64,000 bases of DNA, taken from Harmothoe impar. Its lineage: Eukaryota; Annelida; Polychaeta; Phyllodocida; Polynoidae. Below the pieces are notes generated by a model. That model worked only from the letters and a program-made list of their open reading frames with translations. It was not told where the DNA came from and did not search any database. The stretch is from NCBI GenBank assembly GCA_947462335.1, contig OX381710.1, positions 32,665,004-32,729,003 of the forward strand. Reading direction: 5' to 3'. The translations under genes and the position numbers were made by a program. Positions within the stretch are counted from its first letter, which is position 1. The number at the start of each line of letters is the position of its first letter. Of the stretch, positions 1 to 12,471 are shown in pieces.

Positions 1-462
1 CCACACCCCGACCACACCCCGACTTGGGCAGCCGCTGCCCCCCTGACCACACCCCGGCTGCTGCAGCTGCTGCCTATCTGACCACACTCCAGCTGGGGCA
101 GCCACTGCCTCCCTCCCCGACCGCATCCCGACTTGGGGCAGCCACTACCCCCCTGACCACACCCCGGTTGTTGCAGCTGCTGCCTATCTGACCACACCCC
201 GGCTGGGGCAGCTGCGCATGCTGCCTCGCTCCCCGACCATACCCCGGCTGGGGCAGCCGCTGCCTCCCTCCCCGACTTTACCCTGGCTGGGGAAGCTCCT
301 GCCTCCCTCCCTGACCCCACCCCAGCTTGAGGCAGCCGTTGCCTCCCTGAGCACATCCTGGCTGGGGCAGCTGCTGCCCCCCCCCCCCCCCCCCCCGAGC
401 ACCCCTCGGCTGGAGCAGCTGCTGCCCCACTCCCCGACCAAATCCCGTCTGGGGCACACTCA
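1..462. repeat. GC-rich minisatellite
   Basis: A degenerate tandem repeat with a period of roughly 40–45 bp. Each unit carries a core like CCACACCCCGGCTGGGGCAG followed by CTGCTGCCT. It ends near 462 after a run of about 20 C residues (377–396). Both strands stay open for about 100 codons here because the unit is GC-rich and stop-free; the peptides are low-complexity and I do not call a gene. The left end is cut by the window. Confidence 0.85.
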
Positions 463-2640
463 GGCTGGACTAACGTATACATGTGATGACCAGGAGAGAA
501 GGGGAGGCAGTGTAGGTTATATAATGATAAAAAAGATGGAAAGGCAACGCGGCTGACATATGTCGTATAGGTCACCTAGTATCACCAATTAGAATATAAA
601 TGGGTGTTTGCCTCAAACATAGCATTTACATATTGTATTTGTTGGTATATCCAGCGGAGGGTGGGATGGGGTTGGTATGCAGTAGTTAGCATCATATTTT
701 CCTCGTTTGTAATCTAATGGTCCTGGAAAACGTATAAAATGCGATATAGGCCACCTTATTCTACAAAAATGGGTTACAGTCCATAGTAGTTTACTACAGC
801 TGTTCAACCAGTAACATAATCAATAGTTTCCTCCTCCATGGATACAAATCTGTGCTGTGTAGCCCTCGTTATACAAGAGAGACACAGTTATACCTCATGC
901 AGCAAACCCAACTGTAGATTATAATTACTCTCTCTCCTGGTCACTGGTCGGGTGACGAATGTACTTGTTCACTGTACTGTTGCTCGTCACTGTAGAAGTT
1001 ACATGTTCATTATCATTATCCAAGGTTTTATTCATATATGTTTCCATGTACTATATAATTTCTATTATTCTAATTTAGGAGCACAAATTATAATTTAGTA
1101 AATGGCATGTTGTATATTGCAAATATCAGAGTACCAGCTCCTGTCCCAACTGGTTGTATCGTGGAAGAGCAGCAAGGCTGATACATATTACTAGTAACCA
1201 GGATAGAATAAAAACCGTTGCAAAAAAACACCTGCTCGGGACAGGTGTAGGCTACATTGAATTCAGACAGGTGTAAAAAACTGGTGCTATCAGTGTGGGG
1301 CGGGTAAACATAGGATAACATAGTATACATACAAAGGATGTACTGTAAAGGGCTTTCCCTGGAAAATATTATATTAGGCCAGAAAGAGAGAGAGAGAGAG
1401 AAACAGCGAGAAATATGGTGGGAGCAGGATGGATTGAAACAACAAACTACAGAAGAATAGGTCTGAATGGGGCGGGGGAAGGGGAGAGTCTATTATTTGT
1501 TCTAGGTTAGGCCTGGTCTGGAAGAAATATCTGCGCCTGCGCCCTCCCCACCCCCCTCCCTACCCCCACCTCCGGCCGCCTCCCGACCGCCGTTCGGTTT
1601 TGGGCGGGCTGTGCACCCATTGAGTGCACGCTTTAATAGTGGAAGTAGTATATAAAAATGGCCACTTCCGCCTGGCGTAGGAGAAGAGCGCAGTGAGTAG
1701 TATACAAAATGATTATTTCTATCGGGTGTACTACTGTAGCATAACCGGTAGGTATAATATGTACATGGACCAAGTGACGGTGCCAAGTGGCACCAAGAAG
1801 AAATTGAGCCAGGGTTGTGATGAGTGGCAGTGGGCCTAAAGAAATAGAACACCATCAAGTCTTTAATCTCTGTAGTCATTGGTGCAGAGATCCGGAATGG
1901 CCATTAAGAACCACAGTTCAAAAGGTCCATGTTCTTTCAGGGGTCTATATCGGCCTATCTTCAGTCTATATAATAGGCCTAGGGCCCTATGTCTCTCTCC
2001 TCACACTATATTATTGGGCATATAATGGGTCTATCTATAATAAGCTCATATAGCTACCTCTTGCAAATTCAATATCATAGGAGGTAAATAAATGACAAGC
2101 ACCCATAATAATGATAGACATTAATTAGTTTTCCGTGACCAGATATTGGATTGCATGGCCGGGCCGCCCCATTGGCGGATCCAGGGGGTGGCCCGACGGG
2201 CCTTGCCCCCCCCCCCCCAAAAAAAAAGAAAGAAATAATAAAAGATAGGGGGAGAGATGGACAATCCTGGATCCGCCACTGTGGCCATGCAGAGCTAAAG
2301 GTCTGACTCATTGGTGTTGACGATTACACAAACTGCTACGGTTATATTGACTCGCTTTGAGAGTGCACTTGAGGCTGCATGCCTGCAGTGCAGTGTCGTT
2401 TATTATGGACGGTTTGCCTACCTGGCTCTGACTGCCTCTGTCCACTGAAGCGAACCCCAAATGGCGTGCACTGATGCTCTTCTACGTTGTCTCTCACCAG
2501 GGCAATATTATCATGCCATATATTCCCTCTTAATCCTCCTCCATATGGCCGGCTACTAGGAACCTTCGCTGTGAGGTCGTTACTTTAGCATACGTTGCCA
2601 TGTTGGACATGACGAAGGAGATCTGTTACTTGTGATGATG
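463..2640. other. Intergenic DNA upstream of TDRD3
   Basis: No gene recognised. It holds a short (GA)n microsatellite at about 1386–1401, a GC-rich stretch at about 1525–1620 containing an NRF1-like TGCGCCTGCGCC, and a small inverted-repeat element at 2171–2281. Open frames here are short and look like background. Confidence 0.6.
2171..2281. mobile_element. Short inverted-repeat element (MITE-like)
   Basis: The left end reads ATTGGCGGATCCAGG and the right end is its near-perfect reverse complement, CCTGGATCCGCCACT. Between them lie a C-run, an A-run and AT-rich sequence, about 110 bp in all. No coding capacity. This structure fits a small non-autonomous DNA transposon; target duplication was not clear. 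Confidence 0.6.
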
Positions 2641-2771
2641 TTTCTCTCCTCCCATCCCTGTTTTCTGCCACGCCTCCTCAGCATCCGTGCGGCATTCCCG
2701 CGGGGAGGCGCACTTGAAGGCCGCTCGTCGCCCCACCTGCCGGGTGGGTCGGGAGTGATTCCGCAGCCAAC
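2641..2771 (+). promoter_or_regulatory. TDRD3 promoter and 5' UTR region
   Basis: A local GC- and CpG-rich stretch directly upstream of the TDRD3 start codon, in otherwise AT-rich DNA. The ATG lies in the context GCCAACATGGCGAG, which is both a good Kozak context and YY1-like (ATGGCG core). No TATA box was seen. The transcription start is not defined by the sequence alone. Confidence 0.5.
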
Positions 2772-5700
2772 ATGGCGAGCTCAGCGGACCTTCAGCGATT
2801 AGGGTGGTAAGTTGTTTTCTACATTTTACTTATTTCTGGATCTTCAAATATCAAAGTCCCGTAGCTGTGAAATCTTGATATCTCAGGGTTATGTTTTTAT
2901 GGGCTGGAACAGTTATTTGGTGTGATTTAAGGCCTGAAAAACATGCTAACCCGATGCTGTCCAAGCCAACCACCCCTGTCCACTCCCGAAATCGGCCCAA
3001 ATCTTGCCGGTCGAACTGGAATTGTGACTTGACTTTGCAAAACACGATAAAAACTCTCGAAGGAATCCTACTGGTATACAGCGAACGAGTAGCTACCATA
3101 TGAATATAAATGCAAACATTTACTAGTGCATGTGGGACTGTGCAAGGCAGTAAAGTTTAGGTAGACTCAGACTTTACAGGCGGTCCCCTTCGGCCGTGTG
3201 GGCGATAATATCAGAAAAATGACAAAGTGATGCTATCTTGACTTGACCCAAGTCTTGAGATGGACGGTGGCTCTGTCACTGGGTGTGAGTCACTGGGTAT
3301 GCATGTGTACTGTTTCAGATGTGAAATCAATTCTGGATTAATACAAGCAGCATGTATCCATGTCAAACAGCATTCAGGCAATATACGCTGGGTGTGTGGA
3401 CAGTGTTATCATATGGTGTTATAATACATAGACTAGTTGGGCCAATGCAGTTTATTGTTACGGTATACACATGCAATGTACGATATGATAGACTAATAAT
3501 AGAGATATTATATAAAGATCTAGCTAGTCGATGTTGCATGTTATTGGCCAAATCTAGATTCTATAATCTATAGAATCTAGATCTAGCAGAATTCACATGC
3601 CATTTCTTCAATCTTCAATTTTGCAAAGAATCCATAGATTCAAGATTCAAGAAGGCTCTATTATACTAGACTGAGTCTATTGACTAATGTAAGGATACAT
3701 TTATGTCAGCACCGAGTTGGCATTGATGGCAATAGGGACCTTTAGCAACCACGTAAAAGCTCATTCAACGCAGACGTATCCTATCCTTTCAGCACTGCTA
3801 CGTTTGCGTTTTATAAGCTTTTACGTGGGTTGCTAAAGGTCCCTATTATACCTTAGGCTTAGTTATTCCCATGCCTCCCGTATCACAATGACATAACCGG
3901 TCATGAGACTGATGGCCCCAGATTTTGAGACTGATGGCCCCATTTCGGACTGATGGCCCCACTTATAATTTAATAGCTTATGTGGTCTAAAAACATATAA
4001 AAACATATTTTGAAGCATGTAGAGCATAGTTATAGCCATTCCCAATGTCATATTATATGAAATTATATGAAAAAAAAGTGCCTAGGACATCCATTCTTAT
4101 GATAAACTGCAGGTATTTTTAGGCCTATTCTTATGTCAAAGCAGTATATTTTTGCCCCAGCCCCCACTCCTGAAATAGATCTACATCAGAGTGGTATCAA
4201 TGTAGTTGGCGTTTGTGTTTATTTTTTGAGGCCATTTAATGAAGGAATTACAACTTTTTCTTATCCCATTGAATACAGCCCCTTGTATTCAATGGGGGGG
4301 GGGGGGGGGGTACCGTATTGAATACGCCGCTTCCAGTACTTAAGCATAGTGAATCTTGTATTTCATAAGAATAAATACGAAGACCTATGGCGCGGGTCAT
4401 TTTGGAACATTCCTCCATCGGTGAGACTAGGGCTGCATCCTACTCAGCCTGTGACTTTATGGGATACTGCCCCAGTCTCATCTCGCGAGGAACAATCCAA
4501 AATGATCCTCTAGCCATGGGCCTTCGTCTATTTACACCGGTCATCAAGATGCTACACCGGCTTTTGCTGATGTGCCTGTGTAATTTCGACAACACTGATA
4601 TCTTTTGAAAAGAGAAGGGGATGTAAGCCTACATGCCCCGGTAGCAGTTTCCTTCCTCACCACCCTTTATCCCTCAGATGTGATCACTGCTGCATAAGTC
4701 TAAGTATTAGTCCAAAATGAGACAATTCTAGCTTCAATAATGATAACAAATTCAAGGTACCAGTAAGTTATAATAACTTTGACAGCACCAAAGACATATC
4801 TACTGGTAGCAGATCTATACACTATAAACTGGAGATACATAGCCGCATAGACTTTTGCCAGTTGCGGTTCATACCTGATGTAAACCATCTTTTTCTTTCA
4901 CAGGTACCTCAGTGAAGATGGCCTCAAAGAATGTACTTCGAATGGCGTAAAAACTGTGGAGGATGTCGTAAAAGTCGCTTTAAATGTAAGTAAACGGAAT
5001 ACTAGTTCTTCATGTAATAAGGGTGTCAGGACAAGAACCAGCACCAGGTATCCAGTGTTCTGGTTAATCTAATATAGAAATCCACAGGATGGAACCAAAT
5101 TGACAGACTGCATGAAGATAAACTCACCAACCCATGACATTACAATTCTGACCATGGCATAGGCAGTAGATGAATGTTATATGCCCCGAGACACCGATTA
5201 GATTCGTGTAAATGTGACCGTTGTCTGGACTCTATCCCTTGTTATTTTAGCTTGATCTGAGGCAAATCGGAGAGCGTCATTTACCTGAAGGCATCAACCG
5301 GAGTAAATCAGAAGCAGTAAGTAGATTTCATATAAGTAATATCTTACTTACATTATAGAGTCTATCAATGTCGTAGGAGCCGCTTAACACGCGTCCTAAA
5401 GCCATTTCTCCCCACCTTCACTGCGCACCCATGTGGTGGCAAATGCCTGAACCATTCTCAGGCACCAGGCCCCTCTGCAGCGATGGTCAAGGAAATTATT
5501 TAGCAGGTGTCTATCACGACTATACAATGTACATGTACTAAGCTTGCCAAACAGAGCTGAGTGGACATTGAAAGGTCTATACTCATATTTAATATACAGC
5601 AATCCCCTCCCGAGACAACTCGCATATACCGGTAGGCCTACGGTAGGCAAATCACCTTACTTGTGAATGCATTTTATGCACTTGGACTCGTACCCAGTGG

Positions 5701-8700
5701 GTCTGCCATTTTCAATTCCGGCTGTTGAGGTAATGGACACTGATAAGCCATATCATGATACAGGATGAGTACTATGACCATGGCTCACCCACATACCCGT
5801 AGACAGCCTTGTACATGTACAATGTACCAGTCTTATCATCTGTTGATAGTGCTTCTTGTCATAAGCAGTGCAGCTCCCACCTACCGTACCATTGCGATAA
5901 AGCGCCTGGTTTTGAAAGAGTGCCGGTCTGGAAAAAGCGCCGGGGTCTCCAAATGTGTGACTAAAACATACCATTGAATAAGCGCCTGTCTTGTATAAGC
6001 GCTGGGAGTAAGAGCCCCGCCATATTGAAGAACGCCCTGGTGCTTAATCGCAATGGTACGGTAACCCAGTAGGCTCCCCCACCCCTAAATTGCCTATATT
6101 AAACGACCACATATTTGCTTTGAGCTACGAAGTGTGTACTGATAGCTATTTGTTGTCGCTAGGTGGAAGGCCCCCTGGTGCTTCAGGTGGTGAAGATCCG
6201 CAATATCACGGCGCCCAAGGACAATGAGGAGTCGCAGGCAGCGCCACCCATGTTGAAGGTCACTCTCACCGATGGACACACCAACTCTAGTGGAGTGGAG
6301 ATGGGCAAGATCAATAATCTGAGGTAAATTAAAAAATAATATGGCCTTCTATAGTATCAACAGAAAAGTAATCAGAGGTTTTCATGTTTAAGTTATCGGT
6401 ATGTGCAAAGAAAAATAACTGGATATCTAATACATGGTAGACCTTAATGATAGCAAGATAATTGGTGATTGCGTATAGATCTGCCTAACACTAACAGACT
6501 TGCTGCCCACGTCATCGATGGCTCCCATTCGGGATTGAGAGCCCCAGTTAGCTTGACTAAAATTATAGGGCCATCAGTACAGGAAACTTTGCAATTCTAA
6601 AGAAAGAAGGCTGGGTAGTTCATCTGGTCCTTGAAAAAGAATAAATTTTAATTTAAAAAAAAAGATTTGGTACTTGAAGGGACTATAGTCGACAGTACAA
6701 ATATCTCAGCTGAAAAAAAAGAGAACAGTGACTAATGATATAATGTTATCTCCTTTCAGCTTGCACACCCCTCCTGGAACCAAAGTGTTGCTTCGCGGCT
6801 CAGTGGCATTGAACAATGGATTTCTGATGTTGACTAACGACTCGGTCAAGGTGCTTGGTGGCCATGTTCTCAAGCTCGTAGAGAATTGGGAGCTCAAGCG
6901 GGTACGTAATCAACATTATTTAATGGTATCAAATGTTATTTCAGGGTTTGTAATCTTTCTGTTTGATTAAAAATTCATACATGAAAACGAAACACTGGGC
7001 GACTATCTTTGATGTGAGATAATAGCGATCTTTTTCTATCAATATGATTTCTATAAACTTGTGTTTTGGTACTCTACATTACAAGTGTTTCTCCTCTTGT
7101 CTTCAGACGCTGGCAAAGCACACTCGTGACTTGGTATCTTCGGACGGTGGGGGTCCACCTCCATTTGTACCTTTTGGTCAACGATACCGGGACTCAAATG
7201 TCAGAGATATGAAGCCAAAGAAAGGTAACATAATAAAAAGGCATCTTCAGTGTATATCTTCATAGACCTATATATATGTCAGAGTCCCTATAGGTTCTGC
7301 AGAGACAGTCAGGAAATTCGATAGTCGGTCAAGGGAAAATGAAATTTATTTACACTAATAAACCCCACTAGGATAAACATTTGCTTTGTAAATTTAATCA
7401 ATGTGAACAGTAGGACCTCCATTCTGCTTACAACTTTTATGAGGGGAAAGGAAGAAGAATATATGTATACACGAATATAGTATACTTGTTGTGCCTTTAT
7501 TACCACTGAAAGTCTGTATCTCATTTATGTTACCTTTACACGAACAGATAACTTCAAGTCGCTGGTAGAGAAGGAAAAGGACAAGAAGGAAAAGGAGGAA
7601 GACAAAGAGTTCGAGGCACAACGTCAGGCTCAGATAGCTGAGGCGCTGCAGTCTAAGGCTGGCGAGAAGAAAACCTTTGTATCAGCTTTCAAGGTGGGCA
7701 AGTCAATGAATTCTTCCTGAATTATGAACTCAAATTTATTATTTACTTCAGTTGATGATAGAAAACATTTCTGAACTCCAATGATTGTTATCCAAAAATA
7801 TTTTACTACTATTAAAGTAGCATGATTACACTTTTTCCGCTAAACTTAAAGCACTTTCTGCGGATATTCCCTATTCACATAATATTGCATCAAGAATTCC
7901 ATATGTATGTCTCCCTTGCCATCTTATCTCCAGCCCAATGATAAGAGCCTGGCCACCATTATGGAGATGGGCTTCACAAACGACCAGGCTACCGCAGCCC
8001 TAAAACAAACCAGCGGCAGCGTGGAAGGTGCCATCAACTTTCTGGTGACGGGAGGCACCCAGCGGGGACCAAGGCGAGATGAGCGGATAGCAGACCTACC
8101 CATGCGGGGTGGTAGGGGTGGTGGACGTGGGGGTCGGGGCCGAGGAGACCGGGGAGACCGGCAGGACAGAGGTGGAGACTTTGAACCTGATGATGAGGGC
8201 CGAAGAGGTATTTGCTTCATTCCCAAAATGTCAACACATGTATCTCTAAAGCTAATGTTTATGTATGCTTTAGCAGTTAAATTTTATATCCAATATAAAT
8301 ATTCCCTAGAATCCAGAGGCTGGTTTTGGAGTAAATTAAATAATAACAAGTTGGCCACATCACTTGGGTTGAACAGTTCCTACATTGTGGTCGGGGAGTG
8401 TTTTAGTCATGATTCCATGATACATCAGTATACTACCTGCTGGCAATGAGACTTTTATATGAATTAATCTTTAATTAACAGGTCGTGGACGTAGGCGAGA
8501 TGATGAGGACGTTAGAGAAACCAGACCCTCGGGACCAGCTACTCTGTTTGACTTTTTAACAACAAAGTTCCCATCAGGTAAATGATTAAGAGCACTTTGG
8601 GCTTGGTTGGTTTTATAACATCTAAAACCGACTTTTTATACTAAATATATACTGGATAAGTTGATAACATTTGAAAATCAACCATATTAATGTAACTTCT

Positions 8701-11700
8701 CTAATTCTGAGTTCAATATCAGATATTAACTTCAATATTACTTTCATGTGAAAGCCATGTCTGCGACTGTAAATGACTTAATTACACTTGTCCTTCTATT
8801 TAGGGAAAGGCGATTCCAGTGGCGCTGCACCCAGAGCCCAATCGCCTGTAAACGATGACCGTAACAAAGGGCTGCAGAACCTACCACCCCGCCTACAGCG
8901 GCAACAGCAGCAGAGGGACGATGTGAAACCCTCTAGAGGCGGTGGGCGCGGGGACCGTGGGGGTGGTAATGACTATGAAGGACAAGACCATAGAGGGGGG
9001 CGAGGAGGAGGTCGTGGTGACCGTGGTGGACGAGGGGACCGTGGTGACCGTGGTGGCAGGAGCGACCGTGGAGGCCGAAGTGACCGTGGCAGGGGCGGTG
9101 GGACGGGCCCGAGGGGACAACAGCAAAACTCTAACACTTGGTCTGCAAACTCAGACAACCAGGGGCCTTCATTTAAACCAGCACAACAACGGGAGCGGAG
9201 AAACGACACCAGAGACAATCGTCGCAACCACGATGAGAACCGGGATCCCCGGAGGAACCAGGACTATGATGGTGGTGACCACCGGAGGAATCAGGACTAT
9301 GAGGGCAGGGGGGAGAATCGCAAAAACCAGGACTATGACAGGAGAGACAACCGAAGAAACCAAGATGGTGATGGAAGGGATAATCGTAGGAATCACGATT
9401 CTGATGGAAGAGACAATCGAAGGAATCACGATACTGATGGAAGGGATAACCGTAGAAATCGGGAATATGATGGTAGAGATAACCGAAGGAATCAAGATTA
9501 TGATCAGAGGGAAAGAGGAGGCCAAGAAGGCAACCGCCCAAGAAGGGGCGGGCCAAATGAACATGGGGAGAGGAGAGGTGGGGGTCAGGGCTGGGACGGG
9601 GGCCACAATAACAACCATAACCAGGCACCACCCCGCGAACAATACCAGGCGGATAACCGGGGTGGTAAACGTAACCAAGGCTACCAGCAACAACAACCAC
9701 AACATAATACACAACAGCAACATAATACACAACATCAGCAACACAATACACAACACCAGCAACAATACCCACAACAACAGCAACATCAACCTCAAAGAAA
9801 TGACCAGTGGCAGGGGTATGACCAGAGGACTGGTAACCAAGGCAACAGGCAGGAACGTGGTCAATATCAACAATACAACAACCAAGACTCCGGTGGTAGT
9901 TATACTGATAATAACCAAAACTCACGAGGTGGTGGGGGAAGGGGCAGTCAGCGCGGTTACCAACAGCAACAGCAACCACCGAGACATAACAACCAACAAC
10001 AGCAATACCAGCCGCAACAACACCAACAAGCAGCTCCGCTGCAGCACCAACCGCCCAAACCGCTGTCACAGCCAAACCGGGCTGACACCAACTATAACCC
10101 TGTCATGGAAGTCAGGCCATCTTATATGGACCAACCACCTCAGATTACTGCCAAACCAGAGGTACACTATCAATTTTCAATTCAATTTGCTATTTACTGT
10201 CATATGATATCGCATGCATCAGCTGAAATAAAAGATAACACAATGTATGTCTGAAGACTAGAAAACATGATACTATAGTATTGCAGATGCAGCATCCATC
10301 AGAACCTATTGTATATATAAATCTCATTTATTTATGAAAACATAAACTACATAGCCTTATAACTTTATTTCTGACAGGTGTCCAGCCACCAGTGGAAAGC
10401 TGGGGATGTCTGTATGGCCAAATACTGGGAAGACAATAAGGTAAGGATGTATGCTAGTGCCATGTGTAACTTCCCATATACAGAAATACTAAAGACGGAC
10501 CATATTCTGGCCGACCCCAATTTTCCCAAAAGTGGACCCTCTCACTGGGAGGGGAGACAAAAATATTCGCACGAAAATTCACCAACCTGTTTGTAAGGAC
10601 TGTTGATAAAAAAAAGAAAAAAAAGCTATGCATACAATGCCATTGTACTTTTTGTCTATAAGTCCATTCCTATACAATAATTGATGTCATTTTGTTTCTA
10701 GTTTTACAACGCCCAGATCCATGCTATAGGACCTAACGGCCAGACGTGTGTGCTGACCTTCTCCGACTACGGCAATGCTGAGGAGGTCCTCCTCACCGAC
10801 GTGCGGCCAGCCCCTAAACATGTCTGGGTAAGTATTGATGTCCTCTGTTAGCCCTCTAAGGGCCGCATACTGATTTAATGTGCTTCGCTTTTGTGGTCAT
10901 GATGCAGGCGAGTAATTTGCCAGTGCTGCACTCATGCATCATGCTGCCCCTTTCGAAAGTGTATCAAGCACCCCTTAGGATCGATATTATGCTTGAATCA
11001 AGCACTGGGCAGGGCTGCATTCGTGCATCATGACGACAAATGGCATAATGTGATGAAGCAGTATGCGGCACTTTTAAGGGTTAGAATCATTGTCTTTGCT
11101 TATGATCAAGTATTTCAGTACATTTCTTGGTTCCCAGATATTCAAGTTAACATTACTTGCAAAATGTATATTACTACCCCGTATATATTATTGAAATTAT
11201 AAAATATTATTGAGATTGGAGAAATGCTAATGTCTAGATAGTAACTTGTCAAGCATCGCTTGCCTAACTCTCCAGGCGTTATTTGCCTAACTCTCCAGGC
11301 CGTGTGATATGGAATACTTGGACCTCGGGTGGTGAGTAGGATATTGTATAAACCGGTTTAGTTGTCCGTTGCTCTTCCAAGAATACAGGTGTTTTCTGTT
11401 GCTACTTCATATACTTCATCTTATATTTACCTGACCTTCCAGTCAGTTCACCCTCTACCAGTGTGCCCAATAGGCAGTTCAGTTGGTACCAAACAACCTT
11501 TTCAAAATATCCACTCAGCCACTGAGTTTCCCTGTGTGAGCTCTTTATTTGGCACGCTCCTATCTCTCACAGTTTGCTTGTCAACTAAAAATTCCACATG
11601 ACTTCCAGTAACTACCATAGTCTTAAAGAAAGTGCCATTCAACATGATCTCAAGACAATCTTTTTGGGGATGTGTGAAATATTTAGGAACATCGCGCTAA

Positions 11701-12471
11701 CAAATGAGACTTGTATTACATTAACGTACACTACATTGCTAACTGAATACATCCGCACACGCCTGGTCAGTTAGGCCAATTAGTCAACCAGAAAAGTATT
11801 ATTGCATACATGTACATGCTTTCATCCAGCTTTGTAGTATGAAGGCTTCTTCAAGCCCCAATGCATGTTGAAACCACATTTCTGGAAATGCCAGTAATAG
11901 AGGGCGGCAAAGATCAGGGGCTATTTGGTATGATACAGCTTATAGTGACTCGAGTTTGAGAGTATTCGGCTTCTCCTTTACACGCATGAGATTTCAAACA
12001 CTACTACTTCCTTACCTTTTCCCTGTCATTAGATATTTATCATCACAGTCATCACAGAAATTAGCTCACATTTACAATCTAAACCCGTGACGTGAAGTAA
12101 ATAGGTATTAGACATGTGTGTTGTATTTGGCGGTTCAAGCTTGTTGATGAATACCTTGATTCTTTGGTTAGGATGTGAACTCGGTGCAGGGTGCGGCCAC
12201 GGTTACATCGTCAGCTCACATGGTGTCGGCTCCCGCAGTGAACGTACCTCCACATCAGTCATACCCGACCATGGTTTCCACTGCACCCGCTCCTATGCTC
12301 ATCGCACCGTCAATGCAATATGTGTCCCACCACTACCCGACCGCAGAGCCCTATCAGCAGGAGATTGCCAGCCTTGAGTTTCACGCCGGCGGTGGTGGCA
12401 TTGCTTACGCGAGTCAGGCACGTCGCGTGCCACAGGAAATCTATGTACCACCCGGTCAAAGACGAATGTGA
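2772..12471 (+). CDS. TDRD3: Tudor domain-containing protein 3 (13 coding exons, 988 aa)
   Basis: Exons: 2772–2806, 4904–4985, 5251–5316, 6163–6323, 6760–6901, 7107–7224, 7548–7693, 7934–8207, 8482–8577, 8804–10161, 10378–10440, 10702–10827, 12172–12471; all joins keep frame and use GT–AG. TDRD3 is the adaptor of topoisomerase 3-beta; its Tudor domain reads methyl-arginine. Residues about 1–190 form the RMI1-like OB-fold (APKDNEESQAAP at 78–89, PPPFVPFG at 179–186). The UBA domain is at about 253–291 (MGF at 262–264). RG repeats follow, then PATLFDF at 360–366, a long RG/Q-rich exon with 11-residue repeats, the Tudor domain at about 830–885 (YWEDNKFY, DYGN), and a C-terminal RRVPQEIYVPPGQRRM like the exon-junction-complex-binding motif of human TDRD3. 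Human TDRD3 is about 650 aa; the extra length is almost all in exon 10. Confidence 0.95.
3735..3843. mobile_element. 109-bp MITE with TA target duplication
   Basis: Terminal inverted repeats of about 27 bp: the left begins GGGACCTTTAGCAAC and continues to CACGTAAAAGCT; the right is the reverse complement with one extra C. Both sides are flanked by TA (3733–3734 and 3844–3845), the signature of Tc1/mariner-type insertion. It sits in TDRD3 intron 1. Confidence 0.75.
4294..4310. repeat. Poly-G run
   Basis: Seventeen consecutive G on the plus strand in TDRD3 intron 1, next to three copies of the short word ATTGAATA in both orientations. Confidence 0.8.
4393..4510. repeat. Imperfect foldback (inverted repeat)
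   Basis: Two arms of about 39 bp in opposite orientation. The left contains TCATTTTGGAACATTCCTC and GTGAGACTAGGGC; the right, reverse complemented, reads TCATTTTGGATTGTTCCTC and ATGAGACTGGGGC. Possibly a decayed MITE in TDRD3 intron 1. Confidence 0.55.
5884..6061. mobile_element. 178-bp MITE with TA target duplication
   Basis: Terminal inverted repeats of 26 bp (CCGTACCATTGCGAT...AAGCGCCTGG on the left, CCGTACCATTGCGAT...AAGCACCAGG from the right), two mismatches, flanked by TA on both sides (5882–5883, 6062–6063). Internal words such as AAGCGCC recur. A related decayed copy lies near 52040–52155. Sits in TDRD3 intron 3. Confidence 0.75.
9211..9510 (+). repeat. 33-bp coding tandem repeat in TDRD3
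   Basis: About nine imperfect units inside TDRD3 exon 10 encode RDNRRNHDSDG-like 11-residue repeats. The units closest to the 3' end of the array are most alike (for example RDNRRNHDSDG followed by RDNRRNHDTDG), which points to recent expansion. The repeats are rich in Arg, Asn and Asp and fall in the disordered part of the protein between UBA and Tudor domains. Confidence 0.85.
10862..11069. mobile_element. Inverted-repeat element in TDRD3 intron 12
   Basis: The left end begins GCCGCATACTG and runs into TGTGGTCATGATGCA; the right end, TGCATCATGACGACAAATG to CAGTATGCGGC, is its inverted partner. A related sequence with GCATCATGACGATAAAGG occurs near 49015–49195 in the last JPT intron. Non-coding and MITE-like; target duplication not resolved. 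Confidence 0.55.

Noticed and set aside
9173..10075. Long open frames opposite and out of frame to TDRD3 exon 10 (300 aa minus, 421 aa plus in another frame)
   Set aside because: They arise because the exon's repetitive CAR/AAY/GGN codons lack stops in other frames. The peptides are Val/Ile- or Thr-rich low complexity, and the RDNRRN/Q-rich frame splices correctly into the OB-fold, UBA and Tudor exons.
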